Assembly: GCF_009827435.1 (NCBI RefSeq)
Contig: NZ_WTYM01000030.1
Location: 186,001-250,000, forward strand
DNA: 64,000 bases
Direction: 5' to 3'
Source: Croceibacterium salegens
Lineage (GTDB): Bacteria > Pseudomonadota > Alphaproteobacteria > Sphingomonadales > Sphingomonadaceae
In this document: in pieces, positions 10,332-19,157 of the stretch
Layout: every line of letters starts with the position of its first letter
How positions within the stretch are numbered: position 1 is the first letter of the stretch
The notes under the pieces: generated by a model
What the model saw: only the letters and a program-made list of their open reading frames with translations
What the model was told of the DNA's origin: nothing
Databases searched by the model: none
Program-made: the position numbers and the translations under genes

Positions 10332-12633
10332 TCGCCAGCACTTCCTTGCGCACTTGCGTTACGAGGCCGGGATCGGCGATGAGCCGGCCTTCTTCCTCAT
10401 CGAGGATGGCGAGGAAGGCTCGCCGCTTGAACTCGCCGCACCGGGCGTGGTCGAATTCGGGGACCGTCGAACAGATCAGGTCGATCATCCGTTCGGCCCC
10501 GTGCAAGCGGCCCCACAGGTAATCGTTCTCGCGATAGCCGCGGCTGAAGAAGGCGCCGAAGTTGTAGAACTCTGTGCCGCGCAGCGTCGCTCGGGTTCCG
10601 CCTTCACGAATGGCGCGGGCATCGTCGGGGCTGATACGGTCGACCTTCACTCCCTCGAACTCGGTAAAGCCCTCGTTCTGGAGCAGCGGCAGGGTGGCGA
10701 CGTCGTAGAAGGGGAAGCCGAGATAGGTCAGCAGCGTCTTGCGGCGCAGGTCCTTGGGCATCGCTTCCAGCGCCGCGGTCAGCAGGACTTCGGCTTCGAC
10801 ATCGGCAGAGGTGAGCGAGCGGTGCCCGGCAAGCGCATCGATCACCGCGCCGGGGTTCGAAAGCACGTCGGCGGCGAGAGCGGGGAATTCGTCGCCCAGC
10901 GGGTCGAGCCCGTCGCGGGCGAAATAGATCGCGAGAACCTTGTAGATCTGCTCGCGAGCCGCATCGAGCGCGTTGTCGGGGATCTCCGGATCGCTTTCCC
11001 AGTCGAGCGACAGGCGCCGGGCGATGAGACGCAGGCGGCGCACGCGGAAGGTCAGGTCGTGGGCGCGCAGGAAGGCGATGGTCTCAGGCGTCGCACCGCC
11101 ACCCGGCGCCCCGGTGCGCTCCAGCCCGCGCTCGGCCAGTTCGCGCCGCAGGACCGCGATCACCGGGTCGGGCGAGGTGAGGCCGAGCTTGGGCGCCGCC
11201 CGCATAACGGTGCGAGCCATTCGCTCGACGATCCCGGCGAGCTTGGCCTGGGCATAGGCCCCGAAGGCATAGCCGGCTTGCTCGGCGGCGGCCTGCTGCG
11301 CCCGTGAGCGCCACCCCGACAGGCGCTTGGGCGTCGGCCGGTCGAGGAACAGGACCCGCCCGAACAGACGGTCGACCGCGGCTTCGACCTCGGGCCGCAG
11401 TCCGTTGATGATCTGCCGCGTACGTTCCGCCTCGCGGCTGCGCTGTTCGAGCAGTTCGAGGTTGTCGCGGATCGGCTGTTCGCGCGGGATGGTCGAGAGC
11501 GATCCGAAAATCGCCCCGAAGAAGCTCACCGGCTCGTTCTGCCGTCCGGCGAGCATGTCGAAGCGGTCGGGCCGCGGATCGATGTAGACGAAGCGCCGGT
11601 CGACCTCGCGCTGTGCCGGGCGGGCGGGCAGGGCGGCGATGGCCGCGGCGAATGGGGCGTTGACCAGCACCGACCCGTCGATCAGCGAGACGTTGGCCTC
11701 GTTGCCGTTGCGCAGGTGCACCGGCATCACGCGTTCGAGGAAGGCAGCGCGGCCCGGCCATTTGCTGCCGCTGTTTTTCGCCAGGTCGTCGATTTCGCCT
11801 AGCTGGAGCGCCGGGAAGGCGCCGGGGAAGCTTGCAGTGGCGCGTCCGGCAAATGTCAGCTCGAGCAGGTCGGCAAGGTTGTTTCCGCCCGTCAGCGGTG
11901 TGCGGGCCGAGAACTGAATCTGCAGCCGATGCTCGCTTTCCTCCACCACCGGCGGGCTGTGCAGGTGCAGGGGTTCGAGGAAGCCGCGGAAGTCGGTCGT
12001 GGTGACCATCAGGTCGAGCGGGTGGCCCGGCGGCAGCAGCGGCGATCCGTTGCCGCCCTCGGCCATGGCCTGCAGCGCGTTGTGGATCAGCCGCGAGAAG
12101 CCTTCGCCGGAGAAGGGCGGTTCGAACCAGCGCCCTCGCATGAAGTGCGAGACCTTGCGCCGCACCTCGGCCTGCGTTTCCGGCGAGACGCTTTCGGAAA
12201 CCGCGTTGCCGGGGCGGCTCAACACCCATTCCACCAGCGGCTGCGCCCAGTACTTGGAGAACTTCCATCCCGGTTTCGCCGCCGGATCGATCAGCGCATC
12301 GACGTCCGCCGACCTGAGCCACAAGTCGGTCAGCGGTTCGAGGCTGTGTCCCGAATGGATTGCCTGGGCGAGAAAGATCGCGTTGATGCCTCCGGCGCTC
12401 GCCCCGGCAAGGATGTCGGTGAAGACTCGCAGCCGGATCCCGTCGTGCGCCTCGATCTCGCCGAGCAGTTCCTGGTAGACCGCTTCGGTCCCTCCGGTGT
12501 GCACTTCGGTCGCATGCAGCCCGCGGCTCGCCCGCGCGGACTTCCACACCTCCTTGGTGACGCCGTGCATGTAGACGGCGAGGCTGACCCCCCCGTAACA
12601 AATGAGCGCAATCCGCAGTTCTTTTTGCCGCAT
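10315..12633 (-). CDS. Patatin-like phospholipase with long C-terminal extension
   Basis: 772-residue protein with an N-terminal patatin (phospholipase A2-like) domain: oxyanion segment CYGGVSLAVYMHG (about 12-24), nucleophile S79 in GASAGG, and the catalytic Asp in LIDGSVLVNAPF (about residue 315). The remaining ~400 residues are the extension usually called DUF3376 in such proteins. Expected activity is acyl-ester hydrolysis of lipids using a Ser-Asp dyad. No signal peptide is seen, so it is likely cytoplasmic or peripherally membrane-bound. Stands alone, convergent with the tyrosine phosphatase and divergent from the MBL-fold gene. Confidence 0.85.
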   Translation of the reverse strand: MRQKELRIALICYGGVSLAVYMHGVTKEVWKSARASRGLHATEVHTGGTEAVYQELLGEIEAHDGIRLRVFTDILAGASAGGINAIFLAQAIHSGHSLEPLTDLWLRSADVDALIDPAAKPGWKFSKYWAQPLVEWVLSRPGNAVSESVSPETQAEVRRKVSHFMRGRWFEPPFSGEGFSRLIHNALQAMAEGGNGSPLLPPGHPLDLMVTTTDFRGFLEPLHLHSPPVVEESEHRLQIQFSARTPLTGGNNLADLLELTFAGRATASFPGAFPALQLGEIDDLAKNSGSKWPGRAAFLERVMPVHLRNGNEANVSLIDGSVLVNAPFAAAIAALPARPAQREVDRRFVYIDPRPDRFDMLAGRQNEPVSFFGAIFGSLSTIPREQPIRDNLELLEQRSREAERTRQIINGLRPEVEAAVDRLFGRVLFLDRPTPKRLSGWRSRAQQAAAEQAGYAFGAYAQAKLAGIVERMARTVMRAAPKLGLTSPDPVIAVLRRELAERGLERTGAPGGGATPETIAFLRAHDLTFRVRRLRLIARRLSLDWESDPEIPDNALDAAREQIYKVLAIYFARDGLDPLGDEFPALAADVLSNPGAVIDALAGHRSLTSADVEAEVLLTAALEAMPKDLRRKTLLTYLGFPFYDVATLPLLQNEGFTEFEGVKVDRISPDDARAIREGGTRATLRGTEFYNFGAFFSRGYRENDYLWGRLHGAERMIDLICSTVPEFDHARCGEFKRRAFLAILDEEEGRLIADPGLVTQVRKEVLAIRPAS

Positions 12634-12731
12634 GTAACGCGACCTAGCCGCATCGGCGGCGGCAAGGCAATTGCAGCATCGAATGGACAGCCCACGGCGC
12701 GCGGGATAGCTTGGCCTCGAGGGGGAACGCC

Positions 12732-13631
12732 ATGAAATCGCACAACGCCATCGCCGCCACCATCCTGTTGCTCACTTCCGGCTCGGCCGCCGCGCAATCG
12801 GCACCCGACGGTACCGAAATTCGCGCGGTCGAGGTCAAGCCGGGTATTGCGGTGCTGTACGGTTTCGGCGGCAACATCGGCGTCAGTTACGGGCCGGACG
12901 GGACCATACTGATCGACGACCAGGTCGGCGACCTGACCCCCAAGATCCAGGCCGCCGTGGCCAGCTTAGGAGCCAGTCCCGCACGGTTCGTCGTCAACAC
13001 CCACTGGCACTGGGACCACGCCATGGGGAACGAGAATTTCGGCAAAGCCGGGGCGACGATCGTCGCACACAACAATGTCCGCCCACGATTGATCAAGGGC
13101 GGGACCGTTACCGGGATCGTCTCCGAGCCCGCCCCGCACGTCGCCCTGCCGGTGGTGACCTACGATCACGGCATGACGCTCCACGTGAACGGCGACACGC
13201 TCGACATCCGTTTCCTAGGTGGCGGGCATACCGATGGCGACAGCGTGGTCTTCTGGCGCGACGCAAACGTCGTTCACATGGGCGACCTGTTCATGCACAA
13301 TCTGGGCTGGCCCTTCATTGACATCGAGTCCGGGGGCAATGTCGAGCACCACCTGGCGACGCTGGCGCAGGTCATCTCGCAGACCGATGGCGCAACGGTG
13401 GTGATTCCGGGGCATGGCGAACTTGCCACGCGGTCCGACCTGATTGCCTTCCGGTCAATGGTCGAGACCGGCGTCGGCAGGGTGAGGGTACTCAAGGACG
13501 CGGGCAAGACGCTGCAAGCGGCAATTGCGGCCAAGCCGCTGGCCGGCCTGTCCAACGCGGAGGGCGGCTTTGTTACCGACGACCAGTTCGTCGAAGCGGT
13601 ATGGAAGAGCCTCGACGCCCACGGTCATTAG
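12732..13631 (+). CDS. Secreted metallo-beta-lactamase-fold hydrolase
   Basis: 299-residue protein with a cleavable signal peptide (MKSHNAIAATILLLTSGSAAAQ) and the MBL metal motif HWHWDH in NTHWHWDHAMGN, plus later ligands in GGGHTDGDSV and GHGE. It resembles the periplasmic MBL-fold proteins annotated as subclass B3-like or quinoprotein-relay hydrolases; true beta-lactamase activity cannot be inferred. The ATG at 12732, preceded by GAGGGGG, was chosen over an in-frame TTG 21 bases upstream. Monocistronic by context. Confidence 0.85.
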   Translation: MKSHNAIAATILLLTSGSAAAQSAPDGTEIRAVEVKPGIAVLYGFGGNIGVSYGPDGTILIDDQVGDLTPKIQAAVASLGASPARFVVNTHWHWDHAMGNENFGKAGATIVAHNNVRPRLIKGGTVTGIVSEPAPHVALPVVTYDHGMTLHVNGDTLDIRFLGGGHTDGDSVVFWRDANVVHMGDLFMHNLGWPFIDIESGGNVEHHLATLAQVISQTDGATVVIPGHGELATRSDLIAFRSMVETGVGRVRVLKDAGKTLQAAIAAKPLAGLSNAEGGFVTDDQFVEAVWKSLDAHGH

Positions 13632-13649
13632 TCCGGCAAAGGGGCTTGT

Positions 13650-13664
13650 GTTCTATATCTGTTC
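13650..13664 (+). promoter_or_regulatory. SOS (LexA) box upstream of radA
   Basis: GTTC-TATATCT-GTTC is an exact match to the alphaproteobacterial LexA operator GTTC-N7-GTTC, centred about 24 bases before the radA ATG. A third GTTC follows 6 bases later (13671-13674). The intervening TATATCT could serve as the -10 region, so LexA would sit on the promoter itself. This suggests DNA-damage induction of radA. Confidence 0.7.
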
Positions 13665-13680
13665 TGGTTAGTTCCGGAAC

Positions 13681-15048
13681 ATGTCAAAGACAAAGCGACG
13701 CTACATCTGCCAAGCCTGCGGGGGCGTTTCGCACCGCTGGCAGGGCCAGTGCCCCGACTGTGCGGAGTGGAATTCGCTGGTCGAGGATACCCCGGCGAGC
13801 GTCTTTTCCGCCAAGCACGACCTGTCCAACGGCGGGCGGGCGATCGAGTTCGTTCCGCTCGATGCGCCGGGCGAGAAGCTGGAGCGGCGTTCGACCGGGC
13901 TGCCCGAATTCGACCGGGCGCTGGGCGGCGGACTGGTGCCGGGCGCGGCGATCCTGATGGGCGGCGATCCTGGTATCGGGAAATCGACTCTGTTGCTGCA
14001 GGCTTCTGCGAAACTCGCCCAGACTGGTGCCGACGTGGTCTATGTCAGCGGCGAGGAAGCGGCCGGGCAGGTGCGGCTGCGGGCCGAGCGGCTCGGCCAT
14101 GCCAAGGCGCCGATCCGGCTCGCCTCGGCCACGTCGGTGCGCGACATCCTCACCACGCTGGGGCGGGGACCCGCGCCGACGCTGCTGGTGATCGATTCGA
14201 TCCAGACTATGCACTCCGACACCATCGAGGGTGCGCCGGGCACGGTCAGCCAGGTGCGCGGCTGCGCCTTCGAGCTGATCCGCTACGCCAAGGAGAACGG
14301 CACCGTCCTGGTTCTTGTCGGGCATGTCACCAAGGACGGGAATATCGCCGGGCCGCGCGTGCTCGAGCACATGGTCGACGTGGTCATGAGCTTCGAGGGC
14401 GAGCGCAGCCACCAGTACCGGATCCTCCGCGCACTCAAGAACCGCTTCGGCGCGGTCGACGAGATCGGCGTCTTCGCCATGGCCGGGCAGGGGCTGGAGG
14501 AAGTGCCCAACCCGTCCTCGCTGTTCCTCACCGGGCGAGAGACGCCGATTGCCGGGAGCGCGGTCTTCCCGGCGCTCGAGGGAACCCGTCCGGTGCTGGT
14601 CGAGGTCCAGGCGCTGATCGTGCGGCTGCAATCGGGCGCGACCCCGCGCCGCGCGGTGGTGGGGTGGGATTCGAGCCGCCTTGCCATGCTGCTGGCGGTG
14701 CTGGAATCGCGCTGTGGTCTCAATTTCTCCTCCGCCGAGGTCTACCTCAACGTCTCGGGTGGCTACCGGCTTTCCGACCCGGCGGCCGATCTAGCGGTGG
14801 CCGCGGCGCTGGTCTCGGCGCTGGCCAACAGGCCGCTGCCGTTGCGCAGTACATGGTTCGGCGAGGTTTCGCTCGCTGGCGAGGTGCGCCCAGTCGCCCA
14901 TGCCGGGCTTCGGCTACGCGAGGCCGCCAAGCTCGGCTTCGATGCGGCCAGCGGGCCGGCAGAAGTCGGCGAAGTGCCCAAAGCCATGCGCTACGATGCG
15001 GTTGATCGCTTGCCCAAGCTCGTTGACCGGATAATCGGCGCCTCTTAA
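13681..15048 (+). CDS. radA: DNA repair protein RadA
   Basis: 455-residue RecA-like ATPase that promotes branch migration in recombinational repair. N-terminal zinc finger (C10, C13, C24, C27), RecA core with Walker A GGDPGIGKSTLL, the RadA-specific LKNRFG motif (near residue 256) and a C-terminal Lon-protease-like domain (SAEVYLNVSGGYRL onward). Immediately preceded by an SOS box and followed 10 bases later by cvpA. Confidence 0.97.
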   Translation: MSKTKRRYICQACGGVSHRWQGQCPDCAEWNSLVEDTPASVFSAKHDLSNGGRAIEFVPLDAPGEKLERRSTGLPEFDRALGGGLVPGAAILMGGDPGIGKSTLLLQASAKLAQTGADVVYVSGEEAAGQVRLRAERLGHAKAPIRLASATSVRDILTTLGRGPAPTLLVIDSIQTMHSDTIEGAPGTVSQVRGCAFELIRYAKENGTVLVLVGHVTKDGNIAGPRVLEHMVDVVMSFEGERSHQYRILRALKNRFGAVDEIGVFAMAGQGLEEVPNPSSLFLTGRETPIAGSAVFPALEGTRPVLVEVQALIVRLQSGATPRRAVVGWDSSRLAMLLAVLESRCGLNFSSAEVYLNVSGGYRLSDPAADLAVAAALVSALANRPLPLRSTWFGEVSLAGEVRPVAHAGLRLREAAKLGFDAASGPAEVGEVPKAMRYDAVDRLPKLVDRIIGAS

Positions 15049-15058
15049 ATCAGGACCG

Positions 15059-15589
15059 ATGACCGGTTTCGATATTATCGTCCTGGTGATCGTGGGTGTC
15101 GCAGCAATCGGCGGTTTCACGCGCGGTTTCCTCCAGGAAGTCCTTTCCCTGCTAGCCTGGGTGCTGGCGGTATTCGCTATTCGCTACCTGCATACGGACA
15201 TGACGGCGTTCCTGTTCGATTACCTCGGTTCGCCGACGAGCGCGGCCGTGCTCGCATTCGCGTTGCTGCTGCTCATTCCCTACGCGGCGATGAAGGTTAT
15301 CGCCGGCAATATCGGCAAGGCTTCGCGCGGCTCGGTGATCGGGCCGATCGACCGCGTGCTCGGCTTCGGCTTCGGTGCAATCAAGGGCGTGATCATCGTC
15401 ATCATCGCCTTTTCGCTGGTGGTGCTCGGCTACGACACGGTCTGGGGCCCGACCGGGCGACCGCTGTGGATCAAGGAAGCGCGCACCTACACCTTCGTCA
15501 ACGCCGCCTCGGAAGCGATGGTTCAGCTGATCCAGGAGCGGCGCGAGGAGCTCCGTGAAGAGAGCGATTCGATCGACGGCGACGCCTGA
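15059..15589 (+). CDS. cvpA: CvpA family inner-membrane protein
   Basis: 176-residue membrane protein of the CvpA (colicin V production) family. Four hydrophobic helices are visible (about 4-22, 28-45, 60-80, 100-122), with the family motif GFTRGFLQEVLSL between helices 1 and 2 and a charged C-terminal tail rich in Glu and Arg. CvpA proteins have been linked to envelope integrity; the molecular role is unclear. Overlaps the next gene by one base (TGATG), so it belongs to radA-cvpA-scaffold. Confidence 0.9.
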   Translation: MTGFDIIVLVIVGVAAIGGFTRGFLQEVLSLLAWVLAVFAIRYLHTDMTAFLFDYLGSPTSAAVLAFALLLLIPYAAMKVIAGNIGKASRGSVIGPIDRVLGFGFGAIKGVIIVIIAFSLVVLGYDTVWGPTGRPLWIKEARTYTFVNAASEAMVQLIQERREELREESDSIDGDA

Positions 15590-16023
15590 TGGCCGGCGCG
15601 GAGCGCCTTTACACGCCCGAATTGCTCGGTTTGGCGGTTGAACTGGCCGAATGGCCGCTCGATGAAGCGCTTCATCTGCAAGGTTCCGCACGCTCGAAGA
15701 GCTGCGGCAGCACGCTCGATATCGGGCTCGACCTCGACGATGCAGGGCGGATTGCAGACTTGGGAATGCGAGTGCGCGCCTGCGCCATCGGTCAGGCCGC
15801 GGCGGCACTGTTCGCACGTGCGGCCAAGGGTAGGACCTCGGACGAGATAGCGGACGCAGGCGACGCGATTGCCCGCTGGCTGGCAGATGGCGGCGACGTG
15901 CCTGCCTGGCCGGACCTGGCGCTGCTCTCCGCCGCGCGCGGCTATCCCGCCCGGCATGGCGCGATCATGCTGCCGTGGACGGCGGCCCGCGACGCCCTTT
16001 GCAGTGTCTCGCCCGCCCGCTAA
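15589..16023 (+). CDS. NifU/IscU-like Fe-S cluster scaffold, third cysteine missing
   Basis: 144-residue protein with the IscU/NifU N-terminal fold. Two of the three cluster-binding cysteines are recognisable: C39 in RSKSCGSTLD and C65 in RACAIGQAAAALF. At the place of the third, the segment PARHGAIMLPW has no Cys; the only other Cys lies near the C-terminus (ALCSVS). It may therefore bind clusters differently or have another role. Encoded directly after cvpA with overlapping stop and start codons. No isc or suf genes are nearby. Confidence 0.72.
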   Translation: MAGAERLYTPELLGLAVELAEWPLDEALHLQGSARSKSCGSTLDIGLDLDDAGRIADLGMRVRACAIGQAAAALFARAAKGRTSDEIADAGDAIARWLADGGDVPAWPDLALLSAARGYPARHGAIMLPWTAARDALCSVSPAR

Positions 16024-16057
16024 TCGGGAAGGAAGACTAGGGGACGAGGTAACGAAT

Positions 16058-17431
16058 ATGGCCAGTGCAGCGGCAGTCGTGCACCAACCGAGCGCCAGCG
16101 AGATCCGCCTCGTGATCGCCGCCAGTTCGGCCGGCACGATCTTCGAGTGGTACGACTTCTTTATCTACGGCACGCTCGCCAGCTTCATCGGCGCGGCCTT
16201 CGTCCCCTCGGACAACGACCTCGTACGCCAGTTGACGGTGTGGGCCGGGTTCGCGGTCGGCTTCGGTTTTCGCCCGCTCGGCGCGGTGCTGTTCGGCTAT
16301 CTCGGCGACAAACTGGGGCGAAAGTACACCTTCCTGGTGACGGTGACACTGATGGGCATCGCCACCGCGGGAGTAGGACTGGTGCCTTCGGTCGCTTCGA
16401 TCGGCCTTCTTGCGCCCGTCGTCGTCATCCTGCTGCGCATCATGCAGGGCCTTGCGCTCGGCGGGGAATACGGCGGTGCGGCGATCTACGTTTCCGAGCA
16501 CAGCCCGCCGGGGAGGCGCGGATTCTATACCGGCTTCATCCAGGCGAGCGTGGTCGGCGGCTTCGTGCTGAGCCTGATCGTGGTGCTGGCCTGCAAGCTG
16601 CTGATGGACGACGCGACGTGGGCCGCATGGGGCTGGCGCGTGCCATTCGTGCTCAGCCTCGCGCTGCTCGCGATCAGCCTGTGGATGCGCTTCAAGCTGT
16701 CGGAAAGCCCGGTATTCAAGGCGATGAAGGCCGAGGGGCAGATGAGCAGCAATCCGTTCAAGGAGAGCTTCACCTACCCCGGCAACGGCAAGCGCATCGT
16801 CGTCGCCCTGTTCGGCGTGGCCGCCGGGCTGACGGTGATCTGGTACACCGCGATGTTCTCGGGCCTCAACTTCCTCAAGGGCCCGATGCGGATCGAGGAA
16901 ACCGCGGCCGAAATCATCGTCGGAATCGCGGCGCTGATCGGCATGAGCTTCTTCGTCTATTTCGGCGCACTGTCCGACCGCATCGGCCGCAAGCCGCCGA
17001 TCGTCTGGGGTTATGCCTTGACGCTGGTGCTGCTGTTCCCGTGCTTCTGGCTGATCGGTTGGGTTATGGAGCCCTCGCTGGCGATCTCGGGCGAAAACGT
17101 TCGTATCACGCCGAGCGGTTTTCAGATCATGGTGATCATCTTCGCGCTGCTCGTCCTCTCGGCGCTGTCGGGCGCAACCTACGGTTCGGTGGCGGCTCTG
17201 CTCTCGGAGATGTTCCCGCCGAAGATACGCTACAGCTCGATGTCGATCCCTTACCACATCGGCACCGGCTATTTCGGCGGCTTCCTGCCGCTCATCGCCA
17301 CCGCCATCGTTGCCGAGACGGGCAATCCCTATTCGGGACTCTGGTACACCTGGGCGGTGGTGCTGATGGCGCTCGTCTTCGCCTGGTGGGGCCTGCGCGA
17401 CGGCCCACCGCGCGACTTCGCCGACGAATGA
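16058..17431 (+). CDS. MFS transporter, metabolite:H+ symporter (MHS) family
   Basis: 457-residue inner-membrane transporter with about 12 helices. MHS-family features: TIFEWYDFFIYG in helix 1, the MFS loop motif GYLGDKLGRKYT (and its pseudo-repeat ALSDRIGRKPPI), RIMQGLALGGEYGGAA in helix 4, and SVAALLSEMFPPKIRYSSMSIPYH late in the protein. Relatives carry proline, betaine, citrate, alpha-ketoglutarate or shikimate; the substrate here is unknown. The ATG at 16058 was chosen because conserved residues begin right after it. It overlaps alr by 4 bases (ATGA), which suggests coupling to D-alanine metabolism. Confidence 0.9.
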   Translation: MASAAAVVHQPSASEIRLVIAASSAGTIFEWYDFFIYGTLASFIGAAFVPSDNDLVRQLTVWAGFAVGFGFRPLGAVLFGYLGDKLGRKYTFLVTVTLMGIATAGVGLVPSVASIGLLAPVVVILLRIMQGLALGGEYGGAAIYVSEHSPPGRRGFYTGFIQASVVGGFVLSLIVVLACKLLMDDATWAAWGWRVPFVLSLALLAISLWMRFKLSESPVFKAMKAEGQMSSNPFKESFTYPGNGKRIVVALFGVAAGLTVIWYTAMFSGLNFLKGPMRIEETAAEIIVGIAALIGMSFFVYFGALSDRIGRKPPIVWGYALTLVLLFPCFWLIGWVMEPSLAISGENVRITPSGFQIMVIIFALLVLSALSGATYGSVAALLSEMFPPKIRYSSMSIPYHIGTGYFGGFLPLIATAIVAETGNPYSGLWYTWAVVLMALVFAWWGLRDGPPRDFADE

Positions 17432-18474
17432 CCGGCGTCCTTCCGCGCACCCTGCGCCTGCGCTTTGACGAAGCCGCGCTGGCCGGCAACTGGCGCGCGC
17501 TCGATGCCATGTCGGGAACGGCGACCGCCGGCGCAGCGATCAAGGCCGATGGCTACGGCCTCGGCGCGGCGCGCGTCGTGCCGGTGCTGCGCGAGGCCGG
17601 GTGCCGCAATTTCTTCGTCGCCCACTGGAGCGAGGTCGAGCCGATGCTCGCCCACGTCGGGCCGGGCGAGCTCGCCGTCCTGCACGGACCGCACGTTGCC
17701 GAGCATGTCGCACTCGCCCGCTCCAAGGGAGTGCGCCCGGTGATCAACAGCGTGCGGCAGGCGCGGCTCTGGCTCGAGGGCGGCGGTGGCCCTTGCGACC
17801 TGATGCTTGATACGGGGATCAACCGCCTCGGCCTGCCGCCAACCGAGATCGGCGACGAGGCGATCGCCCGGCTCGAAGTCGAGACCCTGATGTCGCATCT
17901 CGCCTCGGCCGACGAGGACAGCGCGCAGAACGAGGAGCAACGCTCGCTGTTCTGTCAGCTCGCAGGTCATGTTGCGCACAAAAGGCGCAGCCTCGCCAAC
18001 AGTTCCGGCATCGCGCTGGGTTCGGAATACGCCTTCGATCTCACCCGGCCGGGCATAGCGCTCTACGGCGGCGTGCCGCGGCCCGAACTGGCACCAGCGA
18101 TCCGCCAGGTCGCTTATCCGCAGGCGGCAGTCATCCAGTTGCGTGACCTGAAGGCGGGCGATCGCGTCGGCTACAACGCGGCATGGACAGCAGACGGCCC
18201 GACCAGAGCGGCAACGGTTTCGATTGGCTATGCGGACGGTTTCCTGCGCTGCCGGGCGGGGCAGGGCGCGCTGCAGTTCGGCGGTGCCGTGTTACCCCTT
18301 CTGGGGAAGATTTCGATGGATATGGTCGTGGTTGACTGCGGCGTTGCACAAAATATCGCGGAGGGAGACTGGCTCGACATCCCGTTCGATCTGCCAACTG
18401 TCTCAAAACAAACGGGAATCTCACAATACGAATTGCTTACCACTCTTGGGCGTAGATTTTCGACGATAAATTAG
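17428..18474 (+). CDS. alr: Alanine racemase
   Basis: 348-residue PLP enzyme converting L-alanine to D-alanine for peptidoglycan. The PLP lysine lies in AAIKADGYGLG (about residue 36), and the catalytic tyrosine in DRVGYNAAW; the MDMVVVD segment and the DLTRPGIALYGG phosphate-binding block are present. Its ATG overlaps the stop of the MFS transporter (ATGA). It could be the biosynthetic or the catabolic isozyme; the pairing with a transporter makes an amino-acid-linked role plausible. Confidence 0.94.
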   Translation: MTGVLPRTLRLRFDEAALAGNWRALDAMSGTATAGAAIKADGYGLGAARVVPVLREAGCRNFFVAHWSEVEPMLAHVGPGELAVLHGPHVAEHVALARSKGVRPVINSVRQARLWLEGGGGPCDLMLDTGINRLGLPPTEIGDEAIARLEVETLMSHLASADEDSAQNEEQRSLFCQLAGHVAHKRRSLANSSGIALGSEYAFDLTRPGIALYGGVPRPELAPAIRQVAYPQAAVIQLRDLKAGDRVGYNAAWTADGPTRAATVSIGYADGFLRCRAGQGALQFGGAVLPLLGKISMDMVVVDCGVAQNIAEGDWLDIPFDLPTVSKQTGISQYELLTTLGRRFSTIN

Positions 18475-18491
18475 CCCGTTCATGTTGCGCT

Positions 18492-18508
18492 GCACTTGCT
18501 GCAAGTGC
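18492..18508. promoter_or_regulatory. Perfect 17-bp palindrome, candidate PhaR operator
   Basis: GCACTTGC-T-GCAAGTGC is a perfect palindrome with 8-base arms, in the alr-phaR gap and 41 bases before the proposed phaR GTG. TGC/GCA-rich sites are the kind bound by PhaR proteins and phaR is usually autoregulated, so an autoregulatory operator is likely. It covers an in-frame TTG at 18496, arguing that translation starts downstream. Confidence 0.6.
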
Positions 18509-18549
18509 TAAGAAATGGGGGGCACACTGTACACGGGGATGAAGAGGTC

Positions 18550-19101
18550 GTGGCAACTGCACAACCAGCAGCAGAAGAACCGGTCATCGTAAAGAAGTAC
18601 GCCAACCGGCGTCTCTACAATACGCGCAGCTCCAGTTACATCACGCTCGACGATCTGGCACGGATGACGCGGCAAGGTACTGAATTCGTCGTGCTCGACG
18701 CCAAGACCGGCAACGATATCACCCACACGATCCTGACTCAGATCATCATGGAAGAGGAATCGAGCGGCGAGCAGATGCTGCCGATCGGCTTCCTCCGCCA
18801 GCTCATCGCCATGTACGGCGACTCGATGCAGGCGGTGATGCCGCAGTATCTCGAAGCCTCGATGAACAACTTCCGCGCCAACCAGCAGAAGCTTCAGGAC
18901 GCCTGGAAGTCGAGCGTCGGGCCCGAAGCCTTCAGCAAGATGGCCGAGACCAACATGGCCATGTTCAAGGCCGCGACCAGCGCCTTCATGCCCAAGACCA
19001 CTGCCGCTCCGCCCCCGGCCGCCGGGACCGAAAGCGAACTCGATCTGCTCAAGAAGCAAATGGCGGCGATGCAGAAGAAGCTCGACGAGCTTGGCAAATA
19101 G
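18550..19101 (+). CDS. phaR: Polyhydroxyalkanoate synthesis repressor PhaR
   Basis: 183-residue DNA- and PHA-granule-sensing repressor controlling phasin and PHA genes. The N-terminal PHB/PHA accumulation regulator domain is clear (VKKYANRRLYNTRSSSYITL, then DITHTILTQIIMEEE), followed by the C-terminal accumulation domain with MLPIGFLRQLIAMYGD and a C-terminal coiled coil (LDLLKKQMAAMQKKLDELGK). The GTG at 18550 places the conserved domain about 11 residues in; an in-frame TTG at 18496 lies inside a palindrome and is less likely. Synthase genes are not in the window. Confidence 0.9.
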   Translation: MATAQPAAEEPVIVKKYANRRLYNTRSSSYITLDDLARMTRQGTEFVVLDAKTGNDITHTILTQIIMEEESSGEQMLPIGFLRQLIAMYGDSMQAVMPQYLEASMNNFRANQQKLQDAWKSSVGPEAFSKMAETNMAMFKAATSAFMPKTTAAPPPAAGTESELDLLKKQMAAMQKKLDELGK

Positions 19102-19103
19102 TC

Positions 19104-19127
19104 CGCGGCGGGCCACTGCCTGCCGCG
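19104..19127 (+). terminator. GC-rich hairpin after phaR
   Basis: CGCGGCGGG and CCTGCCGCG arms (8 of 9 paired) with a 6-base loop start 3 bases after the phaR stop. There is no U-run after it, so termination is plausible but not certain. Confidence 0.45.
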
Positions 19128-19157
19128 TAGACTGAAACAGATTCGGAAAATTCAATC

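Noticed and set aside
12732-13631. True beta-lactamase
   Set aside because: Only the general MBL metal motif can be seen; the fold serves many hydrolases and no resistance context is present.
18496-18549. TTG start for phaR at 18496
   Set aside because: It lies in the middle of a perfect palindrome likely to be an operator, and the added residues are not conserved-looking; GTG 18550 fits better.
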